DNA of 64,000 nt, from assembly GCF_000832305.1 (NCBI RefSeq), contig NZ_CP010537.1, positions 992,001-1,056,000 on the forward strand, in the 5' to 3' direction. This document shows, piece by piece, positions 16,831 through 26,443 of the stretch. Source of the DNA: Cupriavidus basilensis. Its GTDB lineage: Bacteria > Pseudomonadota > Gammaproteobacteria > Burkholderiales > Burkholderiaceae. Made by a program: the position numbers and the translations under genes. Every line of letters starts with the position of its first letter. The first letter of the stretch is position 1. The notes beneath the pieces are model-generated. The model saw only the letters and a program-made list of their open reading frames with translations, was not told the DNA's origin and did not search any database.

Positions 16831-16967
16831 GGGTGGGGCAGCCTGCACGGACCAAGGGGAGCGACCTTGTCTATGCACTGGCGGTCGTTGGCTGTGAGGT
16901 CTCGGCCCAGAATGTGTGACTGCGCCGCATGCCGAACCTCAAACTGAAGATAAAAGGAGACAAGTCA

Positions 16968-18350
16968 ATGAAGTCAATCCGCCCTGAGCTGGCAACAGCA
17001 CCTTCAAGCGTGCACCGGATCGATGTTCAAAAACTGGCCGATGAGGCCGAGTTCAACAGCTTTCACTGGTCCGTGCTGATCTGGTGTTTCGTGATCCTGG
17101 TGCTCGACGGCTACGACCTGGCGGTCGCCGGCACCGCGCTTGCGTCAATCATGAAGGCGATGAATGTGGATGCCGCGACCGCGGGCTTCATGGCCAGTTC
17201 GGCGCTGTTCGGCATGATGTTCGGAGCGATCGCGCTCGGCGCGCTGGCCGACAAGATCGGTCGCCGCTGGGCGATCGCGATCTGCGTGTTCCTGTTCAGC
17301 GCTTTCACCGCGGCCGCCGGGTTCACCAACGACCCGATCACCTTCAGCGTGATGCGCTTGCTCGCCGGGCTCGGCATCGGCGGCGCGATCCCGAATGCAG
17401 CCGCGCAGATGACCGAATACTCGCCAAAGAAGGTGCGCAGCGTGATGGTCACGCTGATGTGCTGCGGCTACGCGGTCGGCAGCATCCTCGCCGCACTGCT
17501 CGGCAAGCAGTTCATCGAGACCTATGGCTGGCAATCTGTGTTCATCGCCGCGGGCGCCGCGGCGGTGCTGATCCCGTTCATCCTGAAGTACATGCCTGAG
17601 TCGCTGCCGTTCCTGATGAAGCAGCACGACGACACGCATCTGCGCGAAGTGGTCCGGAAAATCCGGCCGGACATGCGGCTCGAGCCGCACGAAGAGTTCC
17701 TCGTTCCGGCCGAGGACAAGGCCGAAGGTCCGACCGTAGGCAGGCTGTTCCTGGACGGCCGCGGCTTCAGTTCGGTGATGTTCTGGGTCGCCTACATGAC
17801 CTGCCTGTTCATGCTCTATGCGCTCAGTTCGTGGCTGGTCAAGCTGATGGGCATGGCCGGCTACAGTCTCGGTTCGGCGCTGAACTTCCTGCTCGCCTAC
17901 AACGCCGGTGCAGTCGTCGGCGCCGTCGGTGGCGGATGGCTCGCCGACAAGCTGAACATCAAGTGGGTGACGACCGCTTTCTTCGCGGTCGCGGCGGTCT
18001 CGCTGACGCTGCTCGGCTACGGCGCGCAGCCGCTGTTCCTCATCGTTGCCGTCGTCGGCGCGTCGACGCTGGGCACGCAGATCCTGCTGTACGCGTATGC
18101 CGGGCAGTTCTACCCGACGTCGATCCGTTCGACGGGACTCGGCTTTGCCTCGGGGGTCGGGCGTATCGGCGCGATCGCGGCGCCGATCGTGATCGGGCTG
18201 CTGGTCTCGATGAAGCTGCCGCTGGTGCAGAACTTCCTCGCGATTGCAATGGCCGCGGTGATCGGCGGTGTCGCGGTTGCGCTGATCAAGCACAAGTCGT
18301 CGGCCTCTTCGCACAGCCACGACGCGAGCATGGTCGGGCAGCGGACTTGA
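16968..18350 (+). CDS. MFS transporter, aromatic acid:H+ symporter (AAHS) family
   Basis: A 460-residue inner-membrane carrier with twelve predicted helices, like PcaK/BenK. The first helix ends VLDGYDLAVAGTALASIM, the DGxD signature of AAHS transporters for 4-hydroxybenzoate or benzoate. Loop 2-3 has GALADKIGRRWA and loop 8-9 GGWLADKLNIKW, the duplicated MFS motifs. ATG 16968 after AAAAGGAGACAAGTCA is preferred to the earlier ATG 16929, which adds a basic stretch before a proper ribosome binding site. A close paralogue lies at 38835-40205. Together with the tautomerase, an aromatic or unsaturated carboxylate is likely imported. Confidence 0.93.
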   Translation: MKSIRPELATAPSSVHRIDVQKLADEAEFNSFHWSVLIWCFVILVLDGYDLAVAGTALASIMKAMNVDAATAGFMASSALFGMMFGAIALGALADKIGRRWAIAICVFLFSAFTAAAGFTNDPITFSVMRLLAGLGIGGAIPNAAAQMTEYSPKKVRSVMVTLMCCGYAVGSILAALLGKQFIETYGWQSVFIAAGAAAVLIPFILKYMPESLPFLMKQHDDTHLREVVRKIRPDMRLEPHEEFLVPAEDKAEGPTVGRLFLDGRGFSSVMFWVAYMTCLFMLYALSSWLVKLMGMAGYSLGSALNFLLAYNAGAVVGAVGGGWLADKLNIKWVTTAFFAVAAVSLTLLGYGAQPLFLIVAVVGASTLGTQILLYAYAGQFYPTSIRSTGLGFASGVGRIGAIAAPIVIGLLVSMKLPLVQNFLAIAMAAVIGGVAVALIKHKSSASSHSHDASMVGQRT

Positions 18351-18552
18351 TGCGCGTTGCGAGCGTACGAGTCGGCATGGTAGTAGCGCAGGATTTTCGC
18401 TTCGAGTCCGGCTCCAATGGTCATGGGTCGCATCCTGTCGCAGGAGTTTCAAGGAAGACCCGACGGCGCAACGGCCCGAGGCGTACAACGCCTGAACAGA
18501 CGCAGTGGCAGAAGTGGCAATGCTCAGGAACCGGTGCGGCGGGGTGGCTGCT

Positions 18553-19500
<948 letters not shown>

Positions 19501-19647
19501 AGGCCATATCGGAAGAGCTGCATAGAGAGCAACCTAGGCATTCCCCCAAGTGTTGGCTGAGCTTCAGTGGTGGGTCAGCCGTTCCAGTTCGTCACGATAG
19601 CCTACACGAATGATCGCTGTTCGTCGTGTCGTTAACGTCATAAATTG

Positions 19648-20652
19648 ATGGCCAACAACCCAATCTCATCTAAATCACACATGGCAGCTACGTTCCCACA
19701 CCGCGCTGTGATCCGCGAAGTCGGCTTACGCGATGGACTTCAGAGCATCCAGACAATTCTGCCGACCGAACGGAAAAAGGAATGGATCCGCGCGGCCTAC
19801 GACGCAGGACTCAGGGAGTTGGAAGTCGGCTCCTTTGTGCCAGCCCGCCTTTTGCCACAACTCGCCGACACGGCGGAGATCGTAGCGTTCGCCCGCACTT
19901 TCCCAGGCCTCTTTGTTTCTGTTCTTGTACCAAACCTGCGCGGCGCAGAAGACGCCATCGCCAGCGGTGCGGACTTGATGATCGTGCCTTTGTCTGCAAG
20001 CCACGCTCACAGCCTTGCGAACCTGAGAAAGACCCCCGACGAGGTGGTAGCGGACGTCGGGCGCATTCGCGCTGCACGAGATGCCGCTGGTTCGAAGACG
20101 GTTATCGAAGGCGGAGTAGGGACCGCTTTCGGCTGCACCATCCAGGGCGAAGTGAAGATCGCAGAAGTCCTTCGATTGATGCAAGCGTTGTTTGATGCTG
20201 GTGCGGACCGCGTCTGTCTCGCCGATACGGTTGGTTATGCCGATCCCCTGATGGTCCTGGACCTCTTTGAGCGAGCGCGCGCTGTCGCTGGCGACAAGCT
20301 CTGGTGTGGTCACTTTCACGACACTCGCGGCTTAGGCCTCGCCAATGTGTTTGCTGCACTTCAGACAGGCGTTACGCGCTTCGACGCCTGTCTGACCGGT
20401 ATTGGCGGCTGCCCGCACGCACCGGGTGCAAGCGGCAATGTGGCCAGCGAGGACTTGGCCTACATGCTGGAGAGCATGGGCATTCAGACGGGAGTCGACA
20501 TCCCTGCACTGCTGACCTTGCGCGAAAAGCTTGCCGCATGGCTGGCAGGCGAAATCATGCATGGAACCTTGTGGAAAGCCGGGCTTCCGAGAACTTTTGA
20601 GCCTACCCAAGTCACCGCAGCAGCCAGAGAGGCAACATGGAATACGAAGTGA
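19648..20652 (+). CDS. HMG-CoA lyase-like aldolase
   Basis: A TIM-barrel C-C lyase of the DRE family, which splits a 3-hydroxy-3-methyl-type acyl-CoA. VIREVGLRDGLQ holds the metal-binding aspartate, CGHFHDTRGLGLANV the HxH metal site, and LTGIGGCPHAPGASGNVASEDL the HMG-CoA lyase cysteine-loop signature. Length is 334 residues from ATG 19648; ATG 19681 (MAATFPHRAVIR) is equally plausible since neither has a clear ribosome binding site. It overlaps the CoA transferase gene by 16 bp. This pair (CoA activation of a hydroxy-acid by transfer, then lyase cleavage) fits citramalate- or hydroxymethylglutarate-like degradation, but the substrate is not fixed by sequence. Confidence 0.9.
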   Translation: MANNPISSKSHMAATFPHRAVIREVGLRDGLQSIQTILPTERKKEWIRAAYDAGLRELEVGSFVPARLLPQLADTAEIVAFARTFPGLFVSVLVPNLRGAEDAIASGADLMIVPLSASHAHSLANLRKTPDEVVADVGRIRAARDAAGSKTVIEGGVGTAFGCTIQGEVKIAEVLRLMQALFDAGADRVCLADTVGYADPLMVLDLFERARAVAGDKLWCGHFHDTRGLGLANVFAALQTGVTRFDACLTGIGGCPHAPGASGNVASEDLAYMLESMGIQTGVDIPALLTLREKLAAWLAGEIMHGTLWKAGLPRTFEPTQVTAAAREATWNTK

Positions 20653-21800
20653 AGCAGTCGGACGAACAGGGGCTCCCGCTGGCCGGCATCCGGGTGCTCG
20701 AGTTTTCACACATGGTCATGGGCCCAACATGCGGGATGATTCTCGCCGATCTTGGCGCCGAAGTCATCAAGATCGAGCCGCCTGGTGGAGACAAGACGCG
20801 GCACATGCTTGGCGTCGGTATTGGTTTCTTCCGGACATTCAATCGCAACAAGAAGAGTGTTGTACTGGATATCCAGACCGAAGAGGGGCGTGCCGCCGCC
20901 GCCGAGCTCGCGGAGCAGTGCGACGTCATGATCGAGAATTTCCGCCCCGGCCTGATGCAGAAATTTGACCTCGACTACAAGACCCTTGCCGAGAAGAATC
21001 CTCGGCTCATCTACGTGACCCACAAGGGCTTCTTGCCGGGACCCTATGAACATCGGCTGGCGCTGGATGAAGTCGTCCAGATGATGGCTGGCCTTTCCTA
21101 CATGACGGGTCCGGTCGGTCAGCCGCTGCGTGCTGGCACGTCCGTGAATGACATCATGGGTGGGATGTTCGGTGCGATTGGCGTGCTTGCGGCGTTGCGC
21201 GAGCGCGACCATACGGGGCGCGGACAGGAGATCCAGAGTGCGCTGTTTGAAAATTGCGTGTTTCTGTCGGCACAGCACATGCAGCAGTATGCAATGACTG
21301 GCGAAGCGCCACCCCCGATGCCTGCCAGGGCACAGGCTTGGAGCATATACGACATCTTTGCGCTCGCCGAAGGAGAGCAGCTCTTCATTGGCGCGGTGAG
21401 CGACAAGCAATTCGTCGCACTGTGCAACGTGCTGGGGCATCCTGAACTGATCGGCCGGCCGGAGTATGCGGACAACACGCTGCGCGTGGCAGCGCGACCG
21501 ACGATGCTCCAAGAACTTGGCCAGATTTTGAGTCAGATGTCCGTCGCTGAGCTGGCGCCGAAACTGGAAGCCGCCGGTGTCCCATACGCTCCCATTGTCC
21601 GCCCTGATCAACTGATCGAGGATCCGCACCTGAAGGCGAGCGGCGGCCTTGTCCCGATGCAAGTGGAGGACGGGTCCACGGCGCCGGTCGTCTTGTTGCC
21701 GCTGACCATGAATGGTCGACGCCCCGGGGTGCGCAGGCCTCTCCCGAGTGCCGGTGAGCATAACGCCGAGATCCTGTCGCGACTACGTTCGACTGTCTAG
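20637..21800 (+). CDS. CaiB/BaiF family CoA transferase (family III)
   Basis: Moves CoA from a donor thioester (often succinyl-CoA) to a carboxylic acid. The 387-residue protein has VLEFSHMVMGPTCGMILADLGAEVIKIE at about residues 18-45, the CoA-binding N-terminal region, and GTSVNDIMGGMFGAIGVL with the catalytic aspartate. The C-terminal domain RPDQLIEDPHLKASGG is typical. ATG 20637 lies within the end of the lyase gene, after AGAGAGGCAAC, so translation is coupled. It likely activates the acid brought in by the Bug protein or porin encoded downstream for cleavage by the lyase. Confidence 0.93.
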   Translation: MEYEVKQSDEQGLPLAGIRVLEFSHMVMGPTCGMILADLGAEVIKIEPPGGDKTRHMLGVGIGFFRTFNRNKKSVVLDIQTEEGRAAAAELAEQCDVMIENFRPGLMQKFDLDYKTLAEKNPRLIYVTHKGFLPGPYEHRLALDEVVQMMAGLSYMTGPVGQPLRAGTSVNDIMGGMFGAIGVLAALRERDHTGRGQEIQSALFENCVFLSAQHMQQYAMTGEAPPPMPARAQAWSIYDIFALAEGEQLFIGAVSDKQFVALCNVLGHPELIGRPEYADNTLRVAARPTMLQELGQILSQMSVAELAPKLEAAGVPYAPIVRPDQLIEDPHLKASGGLVPMQVEDGSTAPVVLLPLTMNGRRPGVRRPLPSAGEHNAEILSRLRSTV

Positions 21801-21841
21801 CAGGGTAAAGAACCCATACATCAATAAAAAGGAGACAACTG

Positions 21842-22852
21842 ATGCTTTTTCATTCGACGCAGTGGCCGTCGCTCAGCCGCCGCAAATTGCTCTGTGTCGT
21901 TGCCACGTCATCCTTTGCGGCGGTGATGGCAGGCATGCCTAGCCTTCCCGCCCTTGCGCAGACCGGCAAGCCAGTGCGACTCATCTTGCCATTGAGCGCT
22001 GGATCTGGAACCGACACCATCGCAAGAGCTGCTGGTCCCGCGCTCAGCAAAGCCATGGGGCAGCCGGTCGTGATCGAGAACTTGCCGGGTGCTGGCGGAG
22101 TAACAGGAACCGCACAAGTTGCCAAGGCCTCTCCTGACGGTTCCACGCTGGGTCTTGTGTCAAACAACCACGTCATTAATCCAAGTGTCTACAAGTCGAT
22201 GCCCTTCGATGCGTTGAAGGACATCACGCCGATCAGCATCATTGGTGCCGTGCCCTTTGTCCTGGTTGTGAATCCGAAGGTGCCTGCGAAGAACATGAAA
22301 GAGCTCGTGGCTCTCATGAAGGCCAAGCCCGACGGATTCAATATGGGTTCGTCTGGAAATGGAACAATTCTCCACCTTGCGGGAGAAATGTTCCTGTTCG
22401 AGGCGGGCGTCAAGGCGCGTCACATTCCTTACAAGGGAACCGGCCCAATGGTGACCGACATTCTCGGCGGCCAGGTCGAGATGGGCGTAGTTGCACTCAA
22501 CGCGGTGCAGCCATTTCTCAAGGCAGGCAGTCTTCGCGCGATTGGCTTGCTGAGCGATAAGCGATCCGCCGCTGCGCCCGAAATTCCCACGCTCGCAGAA
22601 CAAGGACTTCGCAACTTCAACGTTGAAGGCTGGATTGCAGTCATCGGTCCCGCAGGAATGAAGCCGCCCGAAGTCAAGCGAGTCCATGACGCCTTCGCAG
22701 CAGCATTCACGAGCCCCGAAGTCCTGAAGGCCATGGAGGAGCAAGCAACCAGCGTGAATCCGAGCACCCCGGAAGCTGCGATCAAGTACTTCAAGTCCGA
22801 AGCCGAACGCTATGCCGCGCTTGTCAGGAAAGCCAACGTCACCATCGAATAG
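21842..22852 (+). CDS. Bug-family periplasmic substrate-binding protein
   Basis: A 336-residue TctC/Bug solute receptor. The N-terminus LSRRKLLCVVATSSFAAV shows a twin-arginine-like start and a hydrophobic core, with probable cleavage after PALAQ at about residue 40. The mature protein has KPVRLILPLSAGSGTDTIAR, VIENLPGAGGVTGTAQ and GGQVEMGVVALNAV, all Bug motifs. ATG 21842 follows AAAAGGAGACAACTG. It is placed between the CoA transferase and the gamma-carbonic anhydrase-like gene. No membrane tctAB genes are adjacent. It probably captures the organic acid degraded by the lyase/transferase pair. Confidence 0.92.
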   Translation: MLFHSTQWPSLSRRKLLCVVATSSFAAVMAGMPSLPALAQTGKPVRLILPLSAGSGTDTIARAAGPALSKAMGQPVVIENLPGAGGVTGTAQVAKASPDGSTLGLVSNNHVINPSVYKSMPFDALKDITPISIIGAVPFVLVVNPKVPAKNMKELVALMKAKPDGFNMGSSGNGTILHLAGEMFLFEAGVKARHIPYKGTGPMVTDILGGQVEMGVVALNAVQPFLKAGSLRAIGLLSDKRSAAAPEIPTLAEQGLRNFNVEGWIAVIGPAGMKPPEVKRVHDAFAAAFTSPEVLKAMEEQATSVNPSTPEAAIKYFKSEAERYAALVRKANVTIE

Positions 22853-22890
22853 CACTGTCGTTGGTCTCATTACTAGAACAGGAAATTAGC

Positions 22891-23415
22891 ATGTCCCTAT
22901 ATCAGCTCGGCGAACATTCACCTTTCGTTTCCGACTCGGCGTTCGTCGCAACGGAGGCCACTGTCATTGGCCGCGCGGAACTCGCAGAACACGTCACCAT
23001 CTGGCCGGGCGCCGTCATTCGGGCTGACAACGAACCCATCAAAGTCGGGCAGGGAAGCAACATTCAGGAAGGCGCCGTTCTGCACACCGATCCCGGCATC
23101 CCTCTTACCATCGGCGCGAACGTCAGCGTTGGTCATCAGGCCATGCTACACGGATGCACTGTGGGGAGCGGGTCTCTGATAGGCATCCAGGCAGTGATTC
23201 TGAACAAGGCGGTGATTGGCGAAGACTCGCTGGTCGCGGCCGGTGCGCTCGTGACGGAAGGTAAGCGCTTCCCTGCGCGGTCGCTCATTCTGGGCTCACC
23301 GGCGAAAGCGGTTCGGGAGCTTTCCGACAGCGAAGTCGCGAACCTGCACGCCAATGCTGCCGACTACGTCAAGCGCGGCGCTACCTACAAGACTTCGCTG
23401 AAGAAGATGGTATAG
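22891..23415 (+). CDS. Gamma-carbonic anhydrase-like left-handed beta-helix protein
   Basis: A 174-residue hexapeptide-repeat protein of the gamma-CA/PaaY/YrdA family. The turns run from ATVIGRAELAEHVTIWPGAV onward; the three zinc-ligand histidines are in LHTDPG and VGHQAMLHGC. The C-terminal helix has LILGSPAKAVREL. PaaY-type relatives act as thioesterases that protect CoA pathways, so a housekeeping role for the transferase/lyase pathway is plausible, though carbonic anhydrase activity is also possible. ATG 22891 follows AGGAAATTAGC; the frame upstream to 22861 is unlikely to be used. Confidence 0.9.
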   Translation: MSLYQLGEHSPFVSDSAFVATEATVIGRAELAEHVTIWPGAVIRADNEPIKVGQGSNIQEGAVLHTDPGIPLTIGANVSVGHQAMLHGCTVGSGSLIGIQAVILNKAVIGEDSLVAAGALVTEGKRFPARSLILGSPAKAVRELSDSEVANLHANAADYVKRGATYKTSLKKMV

Positions 23416-23448
23416 GTCGAGCCAGCTTCTTCTGGCGCCTTTACACGC

Positions 23449-23475
23449 TTCCGGTTCGTATCTTCCGAACCGGAA
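23449..23475. terminator. Perfect 10-bp hairpin between gamma-CA and porin genes
   Basis: TTCCGGTTCG (23449-23458) and CGAACCGGAA (23466-23475) pair perfectly around a 7-base loop, 34 bp after the gamma-CA stop. There is no T-run, so it may act as a processing or partial termination signal, or as an operator of the porin gene. Confidence 0.45.
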
Positions 23476-23569
23476 TGGCCGCGCCTTGGGGTCACGGTCC
23501 AGAGTCCAGGTTCGTTTGCTTTGAAACAAGATACGGGCACGTGTGAGCGTACCCAAAACAGGAGGGGGC

Positions 23570-24634
23570 ATGAGAAAGAAGTTGCCGTTTGTCGCTTTGC
23601 TTGCAGCAGTCGCGCCAGCCGCATGGGCGCAGTCTTCCGTTACGCTGTACGGCGTCGCCGATGCGGGCTTGGAGTACCTTACGCACGCCAACGCTGCTGG
23701 CAACAGCCTCGCGCGTGTGACGTCCGGCACCATGTCCGGGTCGCGTTGGGGCTTGCGCGGTTCCGAGGATCTTGGCGGTGGGCTGCGTGCCGTATTTGCG
23801 CTTGAAAGCGGATTTGAACTCGATACCGGCGTCTCTTCACAAGGCGGCCGGCTCTTCGGGCGGCAAGCCTTCGTTGGCTTTGAAAACCAATGGGGCCGCC
23901 TGACACTCGGCCGGCAGCAGAATGCGTTCTACGATCTGCTGATTAACTATGATCCGATGATGCTCGGCGGCAAATACTCCGCGCAGCTCGTGGAGCCGAA
24001 CTTCGTTGGCCGATACGACAATTCGGTGAAGTTTGCTGGAAAGTCTGGTCCCATATCCGCCGTTGCTGTGTATAGCGCAGCGCGTGGCACGTCCCTGGCT
24101 GGGGGCGGCTTCGCGAGCGAAGTGCCAGGGGATCCCCAGAGCGATCGCGCGTTCAGCGCAGGCGTGGAGTACGCCACTGGCCCGTTTGGCGTGACTGCCA
24201 TCTTCGAGCAGCAAGACGGCACAGCAGGCGTTGTCGGGCAAAACTCCGGCCAGCGCGATCGGCGGTTTGCCACCGCCGCCAACCTGGCTATTGGAAGCTC
24301 CAATGTCTACGTCGGATACCGCTGGCTGAACGGTGGTATTGCCGCCCCCAAACGTAACGACGTGTACTGGCTGGGCTATCGCTACCAGTTGCTCCCCGCG
24401 CTCGCGCTGACTGCCGCAGGCTACTACTTTAACGACAAGGATACGGCGCGCGATCCTTGGGCAACCGTTGTCTCCGCCAACTACGTTTTTTCGAAGCGTA
24501 CTGATGCGTTCCTGACGGTCGGCTACGTGAAGAACAAAGCGGGTTCGAACCTGGGCCTGAATGGCTTTGGCAGTGCAATCGGTCAGGGACAAAACCAGAC
24601 CGGCGTATCCATGAGCATCCGCCACAAGTTCTAG
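23570..24634 (+). CDS. Gram-negative general porin (Porin_4 type)
   Basis: A 354-residue outer-membrane beta-barrel of the betaproteobacterial porin family. The signal peptide MRKKLPFVALLAAVAPAAWA-Q is followed by SSVTLYGVADAGLEYL, the characteristic first strand, then GSRWGLRGSEDLGGGLRAVF and RLTLGRQQN. The protein ends SIRHKF, the terminal phenylalanine needed for barrel assembly. ATG 23570 follows AGGAGGGGGC. It is preceded by 154 bp with a hairpin, so it may have its own promoter, but in this context it likely lets the substrate of the pathway cross the outer membrane. Confidence 0.95.
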   Translation: MRKKLPFVALLAAVAPAAWAQSSVTLYGVADAGLEYLTHANAAGNSLARVTSGTMSGSRWGLRGSEDLGGGLRAVFALESGFELDTGVSSQGGRLFGRQAFVGFENQWGRLTLGRQQNAFYDLLINYDPMMLGGKYSAQLVEPNFVGRYDNSVKFAGKSGPISAVAVYSAARGTSLAGGGFASEVPGDPQSDRAFSAGVEYATGPFGVTAIFEQQDGTAGVVGQNSGQRDRRFATAANLAIGSSNVYVGYRWLNGGIAAPKRNDVYWLGYRYQLLPALALTAAGYYFNDKDTARDPWATVVSANYVFSKRTDAFLTVGYVKNKAGSNLGLNGFGSAIGQGQNQTGVSMSIRHKF

Positions 24635-24639
24635 TCCAA

Positions 24640-25016
24640 ACCGGGCCGGCGCCTACTCCGAGCCTGCGAGCCGACTTACCGGCTGTGCGGGCGGCCTTCA
24701 TGCTGCCCTGGAGCAATGGCGAGACCGAGGGGCACGTCAACCGGCTCAAGTTCCTCAAGCGCCAGATGTATGGCCGCGCGAATATCGAGCTTCTACGGCT
24801 GCGGGTATTGAAGCCAAGTTAAACCCGCCTGCTTTGTCCTGCCGGACCGGATAGTCTGGTCGCCATCGCAGGCGGGTGAGTTTGTACGGCCAGGACGAAG
24901 CTGGCGGCCTCGCCCACGTTTGTCAACAGGCAGAAGAGTGGTGGTGGGGCGGGAAAGACGGCGGCGAGGTCCTCCACGCGAGTTCGCCGTCGTCACACAA
25001 ATTGCGGAAGACCCGC
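24640..25016. mobile_element. Remnant of an ISL3-family insertion sequence
   Basis: The transposase C-terminus (24643-24822) is followed by a strong inverted repeat ACCCGCCTGC (24823-24832) / GCAGGCGGGT (24868-24877), and by CACACAAATTGCGGAAGACCC (about 24995-25015), which resembles the terminal repeats of ISL3-type elements. The left end and most of the transposase are missing. The exact boundaries are uncertain. Confidence 0.5.
24643..24822 (+). pseudogene. ISL3-type transposase, C-terminal fragment
   Basis: The frame ending at TAA 24820-24822 reads AFMLPWSNGETEGHVNRLK, FLKRQMYGRANIELLRLRVL. PWSNGxxEGxVNRLKxxKRQMYGRA is the highly conserved end of ISL3-family transposases, containing the last acidic catalytic residue. 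No start or N-terminal part remains; the preceding bases run straight into the porin gene end, so the insertion or a later deletion joined the two. Confidence 0.8.
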
Positions 25017-25366
25017 GATTGCTTCACTTCACGAGCTCGAAACGATTGGGTACTGGCGGCTCAACGGGATTGGCAACTTAAATCAGTTGCCTCGCACAGC
25101 GAGCGCAAAACGCCACCGGGACCTCGTTTCGCATTGAAAAGCTACATTGGCATGAGTGATGCGAGCAAAAAGCGATGGTCGCTTGAATGATGAGCGCGGG
25201 TCGCACGAATGACGATCTTCAACAAAAGCTGATGATGCCCGCCGAGCGCCCGAGTGTGCGGGCCATGGCCAGCACACTCGAACGGCTCTGGCTCATGCTC
25301 GCGATCGTCATGCGCTCCTCAGGCTGAAGTTGTTGGCTCACGCTCAGAAAGTCGGGCGAATCACGA
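25017..25366. other. Intergenic region after the IS remnant
   Basis: No gene recognised. The plus-strand frame 24876-25190 crosses the IS remnant end and has no family features. The stretch may contain further transposon debris; nothing definite is visible. Confidence 0.4.
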
Positions 25367-26290
25367 CTATGGCACCCATGTTATTGTCGCCGTTCGACCT
25401 AGCAAAAAGTCCCGATTCACTTCTGCGACTTCGCGAATGTAGTCCCAGAGTGCCTTGACCCGCGCTACCTCTCTTCGCTCAGGCGGAGCAACCAGCCAGA
25501 ACGTTCTGGTGACGTCTACCTTGTCCGAGAGAATTGGCACCAATCCCTCAGTCACGCTGCCCAGAAAGCAGGGAAGGACGGCGATGCCTAACCCGGTTTT
25601 CACTGCCTGAGCTTGAGCAATGACGCTTGTACTACGCAGGAATGGCTTGCTGGAGGGCAACCACTTCTGCAGTGAGAATTGTTGCGGCGAAAAGATCAGA
25701 TCATCAACGTAGTCAATCCATCTATGGCTTTGAAGATCTTCCACCTCTCGGATTGGAGGATGTTCCGCCAAGTAAGCGGGCGTTGCATATGGCAGCAAGC
25801 GGTAGTCGGAAAGCTTGCAGGTCACAAAGCTGTTTGCACTCGGCCGGTCAATGGCCACTGAAGCGTCCGCTTCCCGCTTTGAGAGATTCAGGGAACGAGG
25901 CATTGGGAGAACATCAACCGCAATGGCCGGATGTCGAGCGCAAAACTGGCCAACATGCGGTGCGAGGAAGAATGTTCCGAAGGCCTCCGTGGCGCCCAAA
26001 CGGATCTCACCGGTTAACGCCAGGCTGTCGCTGAACACGCTTGTCTCGACAGCGGACAACGTGCTTTCCAGCTTCTCGACATGCTCTAAGAGCCGATGAC
26101 CAGCGCTTGTCAGGCTAAGGCCCAGAGAGCTACGTTCGAACAACTTCGATCCGGTATCGCGTTCCAGGCGCTGGATTCGTCGCGATATCGTCGACTGGCT
26201 CAACTTGAGCGTGTGCGACGCCTCCGAGGCCGACTGTGAGCGGGCCGCTGCTAAGAAAATTCTGAGATTATCCCAATCAAAGTGATTCAT
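25367..26290 (-). CDS. LysR family transcriptional regulator
   Basis: A 307-residue LysR regulator. The helix-turn-helix lies in MNHFDWDNLRIFLAAARSQS and ASHTLKLSQSTISRRIQRLE, with the SQSTISRRI recognition helix common in the YwbI/GcvA-like branch; the C-terminal domain has IRLGATEAFGTFFLAPHV. ATG 26290 is the family start. The open frame continues upstream to 27091 only because the opposite strand codes for mmsA. It is divergent from the mmsA-like gene with a 153-bp shared promoter region, so it probably controls the 26444-36052 genes. Confidence 0.93.
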   Translation of the reverse strand: MNHFDWDNLRIFLAAARSQSASEASHTLKLSQSTISRRIQRLERDTGSKLFERSSLGLSLTSAGHRLLEHVEKLESTLSAVETSVFSDSLALTGEIRLGATEAFGTFFLAPHVGQFCARHPAIAVDVLPMPRSLNLSKREADASVAIDRPSANSFVTCKLSDYRLLPYATPAYLAEHPPIREVEDLQSHRWIDYVDDLIFSPQQFSLQKWLPSSKPFLRSTSVIAQAQAVKTGLGIAVLPCFLGSVTEGLVPILSDKVDVTRTFWLVAPPERREVARVKALWDYIREVAEVNRDFLLGRTATITWVP

Positions 26291-26443
26291 AGCTATCTTT
26301 AGTATGCATTTTTGGATACCTATCTTCCAATTTATCTTATACCAAATGCAGAAACGCTGAAATAAGATGCCTCCTACCGAGGGCCCGGGTGTCACTGGAG
26401 CCCGAGACCGACAGTCCATAGAAACCACGGAGGCACGTTTCCC

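Noticed and set aside
24876..25190. 104-codon plus-strand frame
   Set aside because: Crosses the putative IS end and has no homologous pattern; likely transposon debris.
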